Below, piece by piece: positions 23,222 to 27,456 of a stretch of DNA of 27,456 nt. Where the stretch lies: positions 1-27,456 of the forward strand of contig JALNQF010000479.1 of NCBI GenBank assembly GCA_028456385.1, given 5' to 3'. Within the stretch, counting starts at the first letter, position 1. Each line of letters opens with the position of its first letter. Below the pieces are notes generated by a model, which saw only the letters and a list, made by a program, of their open reading frames with translations, had not been told where the DNA came from and searched no databases. This DNA is from Ophiosphaerella korrae. Lineage: Eukaryota > Ascomycota > Dothideomycetes > Pleosporales > Phaeosphaeriaceae. Position numbers and translations under genes: made by a program.

Positions 23222-23226
23222 ATATT
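23222..23226. repeat. Target site duplication of element A, right copy (atatt)
   Basis: Matches 9051-9055; minus-strand C sequence resumes at 23227. Confidence 0.9.
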
Positions 23227-25243
23227 CTTTAGATAGCTTCTTTCTAGGTCTTATAGCTATACTTCTTTTACTAGGAATTTTTATAACTTCTTATCCTTTA
23301 ATATCTATAGTATAGATTACTTTTATATAGTTATATCCTTTTCTTCTTACTAGCTATATATAGTTTCTTACTTTAAGTTCTTTATATATAAGGTAATTTG
23401 TATTTAGGTATAATACCTATAATACTTTAAAATATACTAGGTATTTTAGGTTTATCTTTTTGTTGTCCTCTTTCTAGTATTTGTCTTTACTAGGTCTTTT
23501 CTTTACTAAGATATAGTATACTACTAGTATACTTAGTCTATAGGCTTTATTAATCTATCTTATTTTTTTTATAAGATATTACTACTCTTTTTATATAGGT
23601 ATTCTCTCTACTATAATAGTTTATTACTCTATTTATTATTAGAATGTTATAAACTTTATATTCTTAAGATTACGTATTCTCTATTCTTTATACGCTTCCT
23701 CTATACTTATAACTAGTAAGTATTTCTAAATAAATTACTAATATACAATAAGTTCTACTATACTTTCTATACTATAGCTATTATAGCTATATATATCTAA
23801 CTAGGTATACTCTATACCTCTTATATTAACCTATCTTTTATCTTCTTATAGTTTTCTAGAGTAGACTATAGTAGTCTCTTTATCTTTTACTAGTCTTTTA
23901 GTAGTAATTAATAAGGTCTAGAGTTTTTCTCTTTCTAAGTCTTCTATTAGTAGGTCTATTATACGTAGTATATCTTTTAGCTATTCTTAAGTTTATTTTT
24001 CTTTTATTACTACTATATTTCTCTTCTATAAAAACTTACCTACTTCTTACTTTCTTAAGAAGTATATATAGTAGTTATTATTATAATAAACTATCTAATA
24101 AAGTATTATATATTATTACTCTTTACTTACTACTACTTTTTTTTAAGGCTTAGCTTATACTTTTAGTACTTCTTTCTTATTTTTAGTTATCTTTAACTAA
24201 GCTTTCTTTTTTAGGTCTTTGCTTTTATAGTTCTTTATAAAGTATCTTAGTTTCTTATATTTATAATATATTATATCTTTTTTCTTTAAATTATAATCTT
24301 TTATATAGTAGGCTTTCTTACTATAGTTAAAGTACGTAACGTTTTTTTTTTTTTTCTTTTTATCTTTATTTACGTTAAGGATTATAAGGTCTCCTCTATT
24401 ATAGTTTCTAGGTTACCTTCTATATTTATTAGTCTTCTATTCTTAGAGATTATTATCTACTTAAGTTGCTTATCTTTTTAAAGCTTCTAGTATCCTTAGT
24501 TTCTCTATCTAGATTAACTTATATTAGATATTTAATTTTAGTCTATATTTAAATCTTACTTTTAGAGATAGTTTATTCTATTCTATATTTTACGATAGTA
24601 ATTTAAACTATAATATATATTCTAAGATACTCTTAAGTTACTTAAACTTCTCTAGCTTTTCTTTAGCTTATTAAGTAGTATCTATATCTCTAAATACTAC
24701 TCTTATTTGTTTTATAAAGTATTTATAACTTCTAAAGATAGCTTTTATTTTATCTTTTTATATTCTTAGAGTGTATAATATAAAATCTATCTAGTAAAGT
24801 TTAAACTATCTTATTATATCTTCTTTAAAGTATATTCTAATATATACTACTTTCTTTTCTTTAGTATTAAAGTATAGTACTCGTATATCTATCTAGAGTT
24901 GTACTAAAGCTAAAAAAGGTATTAGTTTCTTCTTTATTCTATTAAACTTTTTAAGTATAAGTATCTTAGGTAGCTTCTTTATTATACTAAGTTCTAGTCT
25001 CTAGGTAATTTATTCTATTTAATTCTATCTTACTATAATAACATTAATTTAAGCTTTATTCTACTTTATATAGTTTTGTAGTTCTTTATTTTACGTAGTT
25101 AGAGTATTAATTAATAATTGTATACTCTCTTTATTAGTAATTAGATTGTTTAGATTTATTTTAACTACTACTTAGTTAGTATTATCTAACTTATAACTAC
25201 TTAGAGGTACTTTACTTCCTCTCTTAGTTATACTTTCTACTAT
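23227..25243 (-). pseudogene. gag: Element C gag remnant with two CCHC zinc knuckles
   Basis: On the minus strand, the inferred start ATA (ATG in the ancestor) is at 25243-25241, followed by the VES context seen in A and B. Zinc knuckles lie at about 24235-24337 (TYFNYSKKAYYIKDY, YYKYKKLRYFIK), 906 bases downstream of the start and in the same frame, against 909 in A and B. Upstream of the knuckles is a run of 14 T on the plus strand (24341-24354), which is the Lys-rich AAA/AAG stretch of gag. The linker towards protease is broken at 23227 by element A. The join across A loses one base relative to A, so the protease is one frame off. Inactive. Confidence 0.83.
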
Positions 25244-25305
25244 TATATTAGCTTAGACTATACGTTACTTATACTTTACTTCTTCTAATTACTAGATTAG
25301 TAAGG
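25244..25305 (-). other. Primer-binding position and leader of element C
   Basis: On the minus strand ccttactaatctag follows the LTR directly, then a short leader like those of A and B, up to the inferred gag start at 25243. Confidence 0.5.
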
Positions 25306-25761
25306 TATAATAGAGTACTAAGTTATTAACTACTTAGGCTTGTAGGGGGAGTCTAGTAGATTAGAAGTTAATAACTAAAGTATGTATAGTAATTAAGTAA
25401 TAGGCTATAAATAATAGAATAATTCTCGCGATATTAATATATTGTCGCTCGTAGTTAATAATTAAATTACTAATACTATCTTAATAATATATATCCTACT
25501 TCCTATATACTTCTACTAATCTATTAATCTATTACTTATATCTAATCTTAGTAACTATAGATTATAGAGTACTAATCTATTAATTTATAATACTTTCTTA
25601 TCTATATACTCTATAGATTAATAGATTATATTACGTGTCCTAATTATAGGTTACTTTCTAATCTAAGTTATTACTCTACTTATCTTATAGTTTGTTAGCA
25701 CTTAAGTTAGAACTAATTAGTTCTATCTTAATTTTTCTTATTACTATTATAATCTATAACG
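25306..25761 (-). repeat. 5' LTR of element C (456 bp)
   Basis: Minus-strand LTR beginning cgttatag (from 25761) and ending ctctattata (25306). It aligns with the D LTR (6514-6961) throughout, including the cluster of taatagatta-type repeats and the block agcgacaatatat. The expected initial TG reads CG, which RIP does not explain, so the outer edge may be off by a base or carry an unrelated change. The partner LTR is outside the window, so no target duplication can be checked. Confidence 0.8.
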
Positions 25762-26390
25762 TATCTTAACTATAGCTAAGTTAGCTAAGTAGTATAGTTA
25801 GTATTAGTTCTTAATATTATAGTTAGGTCGCGTTAGGTAATACTAGCTATTTTAGTTTAGCTTTAATCTATAAAAAAGTAAGAGACTAGTACTTTTTAAG
25901 TATACTTATTTAATACTACGTATAGTACTTAGCTTAATAATTAGCTTAATTAAGAGTTACTAGAAGGCTATTAGAAGGTAAGAGATTTACACTTTTTAAA
26001 GATACTCGTAGTACTACTAAAAGGTAAGAGATTAGTACTTTTTATAGATACTTTTTATAGTACTTAAGTTAATACTCGAGTTAATACTTAAGCTAGAGTA
26101 GTTAGGTTTAAGTAAGTACTAGTTTACTTAACTTAGTTAAAGTAGTAAACTCTTAATTATTATATTTAATAGTTATAAAATTAATAGATATAAACTTAAG
26201 TAAAAAAAGAGTTAATTAGTTTATTACTATATATCTATCTTAAGCCCTACGCTCTATCTATATATATACGCTATTATAGTTTTAGCTAGGTCTCTTAAGA
26301 TAGTAGTATACTAGATTCTTAGTACTTATTCTATTAAGGTACTAGTTCTTTTATTATATTAGTAGTACTAACGTAGTCTTTCTCTTTATA
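25762..26390. other. Unassigned AT-rich spacer between C and the Tc1-like element
   Basis: 629 bases with no readable gene and no similarity to the Gypsy elements that I can see. It is rich in TpA, so it also looks RIP-mutated. The first half holds three copies of a 31-bp repeat; in the second half I see nothing recognisable. It may be the original target DNA of C or a fragment of another repeat family. Confidence 0.6.
25875..26051. repeat. Three dispersed copies of a 31-bp repeat
   Basis: Copies at 25875-25905, 25975-26005 and 26021-26051. Each has the layout aa(a/g)gtaagaga followed by (c/t)tagtactttttaa-like sequence and ending gatac or gtatac. Copies 2 and 3 are 46 bases apart, copies 1 and 2 are 100 apart, and all have the same orientation. 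Differences are mainly transitions. Confidence 0.8.
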
Positions 26391-26445
26391 CTGTACTAGG
26401 CCAAAAGTTTAGAATATTTTCGCATAGGCCGCCTAACGCGAAATT
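26391..26445. repeat. Terminal inverted repeat region of the Tc1-like element (one end)
   Basis: Outer sequence ctgtactaggccaaaag next to a TA dinucleotide, followed by tagaatattttcgcatagg and gccgcctaacgcg. The partner end lies beyond 27456, so the inner limit is a guess. Confidence 0.55.
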
Positions 26446-26527
26446 AACGCCTTATCATTTACAACTACTTACTACCTAAAATTATATAGAAACTCGGTTT
26501 TTTTTAATATATTTAAAGAGAATTAAA

Positions 26528-27456
26528 TCAATATTTAGTCTGCTAGCCTCGCGCGCGCCTACAAGCTTAAATCCTTCTTAGCATACTTAAGATAAGCTTA
26601 CGTATAAGCGTACCTAGTATACGCTACTAGTACTCCTTTAACGCGCTATAGAAGCCCCCCTACTCCTCTTTAGCTTACAAGGAGTTATTATATTATAGGT
26701 AGTACCTGTACATTATCTTTTTAAGATGCTACTAGAGGTGCTTAATTAGGTTAAGGTTAGGTAAGTAAGATAGCTAAGTTATAGGTATAATATAGTATTA
26801 AGCTATCTATCTTATTATTGCGCGCAACGTGTATATATAAGCGTTATTATACATAAAAAGCTAAGACTACTGCTAGTTAGGTAGAAGGCCTCTACAAAGA
26901 GCTTTAATATAACTTTAGCTAGAGTAGCTACGTTATCGTGTATACTTATTCCTCTCTATAATAACAAGTAGACTACAGCGTAGTCTACCTCGTTTATCTA
27001 GCTATATACATGCCTATACTATCTAGGTAGGGCGCTAATAGACGTTAACCTTAGTTATTATCTCTAGCTTCTATTTCTCCCACGCAAACTAAAAGCACTA
27101 CTTGCAGTTATAGCTAAAGCCCTTCTAAATAGAGCACTTATTAGAGAATTTAAACGTGCGCAAGTACTACTAAAAGTAGCAGTACTATTAATAGAACCGC
27201 TAGCGTTCCTAAGCATAGATAGGCTTTAGTTTTAGTCGCTTTTTACAGCAGTAATTAGTAAGGCTAGCACTCTTAAGGTATCTATATAATATTGTACGGC
27301 TAGGTAGCTTTAAAGGCGTCCTATCTATATTTACAAATACCCTAGCTTTAGCAAGCTCTAAGTACTTAATCTTTAGCTACGCGCGAGCCTTACGATAGAT
27401 AATCTTCTTCTAGCGTAGTAATAGTATAAGTAGATAGCTACTACGAGGTTTATCTT
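26528..27456 (-). pseudogene. Tc1-like DD34E transposase remnant, N-terminus beyond the window
   Basis: The minus-strand frame runs 308 codons from 27454 to a TGA at 26530-26528 with no frameshift but many internal TAG/TAA. Order seen: a DNA-binding part with TILYRYLKSASLTNYCCKK (about 27210-27300), matching the Tc1 linker T...L...GL.N..CKK; the first catalytic block FSNKCSI (family SDEC) at about 27130-27150; TQIV*ACI (family MVWACI) at about 27020; the second block LFMYNNAYIYT (family M.DNA.IHT) at about 26830-26860; NLNLIKHL (family DLNPIEHLW) at about 26733-26757; and a C-terminus LILSMLRRI*ACRRARG ending in TKY. Catalytic codons are AAT at 27140-27142, AAT at 26846-26848 and AAG at 26741-26743: Asp, Asp and Glu are all replaced. 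The last two are 34 residues apart, which fits DD34E Tc1. Confidence 0.88.

Larger units (their letters stand above)
6962..25761 (-). mobile_element. Element C: chromovirus-type Gypsy element split by A and truncated by D
   Basis: On the minus strand C runs from its 5' LTR (25306-25761) through gag (23227-25243), is interrupted by A plus its target duplication (9056-23226), then continues with protease, RT, RNase H and the start of integrase (9055-6962). At 6962 it is cut by D; the rest of C should lie left of D's 5' LTR outside the window. Its sequence is collinear with A and B. From the zinc knuckle at 24337 to the protease Asp codon at 8853 is 1313 bases once A and one atatt are removed, against 1314 in A. 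C is the oldest visible host element of the nest. Confidence 0.85.
26391..27456 (-). mobile_element. Tc1-like DNA transposon, transposase on the minus strand, right end beyond the window
   Basis: The left edge is ctgtactaggccaaaag preceded by TA (26389-26390), the target dinucleotide of Tc1/mariner elements. The terminal inverted repeat starts there; its length cannot be judged because the other end is outside. A transposase remnant fills the rest. Base composition is richer in G+C and CpG (gcgcgcg tracts at 26551 and 26820) than in the Gypsy nest, so RIP was lighter or the element is younger or lower in copy number. Confidence 0.85.

Noticed and set aside
27060..27230. Plus-strand protein-like stretch (ALLAVIAKALL...) in the last kilobase
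   Set aside because: It is the antisense shadow of the Tc1 transposase frame, which has recognisable motifs and DD34E spacing on the minus strand.
1..27456. AT-rich organellar or Plasmodium-like genome
   Set aside because: Low G+C comes from CpA-directed mutation inside Gypsy and Tc1 elements; the least affected part (26391-27456) is clearly richer in G+C.
1..27456. tRNA, rRNA, riboswitch or bacterial-type promoter/terminator signals
   Set aside because: I saw no cloverleaf or rRNA-like segment, and AT-rich TATA-like strings occur everywhere in this DNA by chance, so none can be supported.

Overview
This window is a nest of dead transposable elements from a filamentous ascomycete fungus (Pezizomycotina is the best guess). 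It holds no intact host gene. Five Ty3/Gypsy LTR retrotransposons (called A to E here) and one Tc1-like DNA transposon can be read as long quasi-reading frames. These frames keep register for hundreds of codons but are full of TAA/TAG at former Gln and Trp positions. They also show Asp>Asn, Gly>Arg, His>Tyr, Cys>Tyr and Glu>Lys changes. CpA and TpG are very rare and TpA is very common. That is the footprint of repeat-induced point mutation (RIP), a fungal defence that mutates C to T, mainly at CpA, in duplicated DNA. By eye G+C is about 30% over most of the window and about 40% in the last kilobase.

Layout. 1-4970: element E on the minus strand (integrase, RNase H, RT, protease, gag, then its 5' LTR with a 14-bp minisatellite). 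Its 3' end lies left of the window. 4971-6961: the 3' part of element D on the plus strand (integrase core, chromodomain, a conserved tail and the 3' LTR); E sits inside D's integrase. 6962-25761: element C on the minus strand, with its 5' LTR at 25306-25761, split by A and cut at 6962 by D. 9056-23221: element A, complete on the plus strand, with 443-bp LTRs and a 5-bp target duplication (atatt). 11334-18291: element B, complete on the plus strand, inside A's gag-protease linker, with 457-bp LTRs and target duplication taaat. 21795-21958: a short hairpin-bearing insertion in A just before its chromodomain. 25762-26390: unassigned AT-rich DNA with three copies of a 31-bp repeat. 26391-27456: a Tc1-like element whose DD34E transposase reads on the minus strand and runs off the right end.

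Insertion order follows from the nesting: C first, then A and D into C, B into A, and E into D. A, B, C and D belong to one chromovirus-type group (chromodomain after integrase in A, B and D, very similar gag-pol, three LTR subtypes). E is a more distant Gypsy element. Frame bookkeeping across copies indicates that the ancestor had one continuous gag-pol frame. Frame changes in individual copies trace to a 103-bp deletion in B, a 1-base net loss in C and the short insertion in A. I found no new functional system. What stands out is the exactly resolvable nest, the conserved pol tail of unknown function, the repeats inside the LTRs, and the complete loss of the Tc1 catalytic triad.
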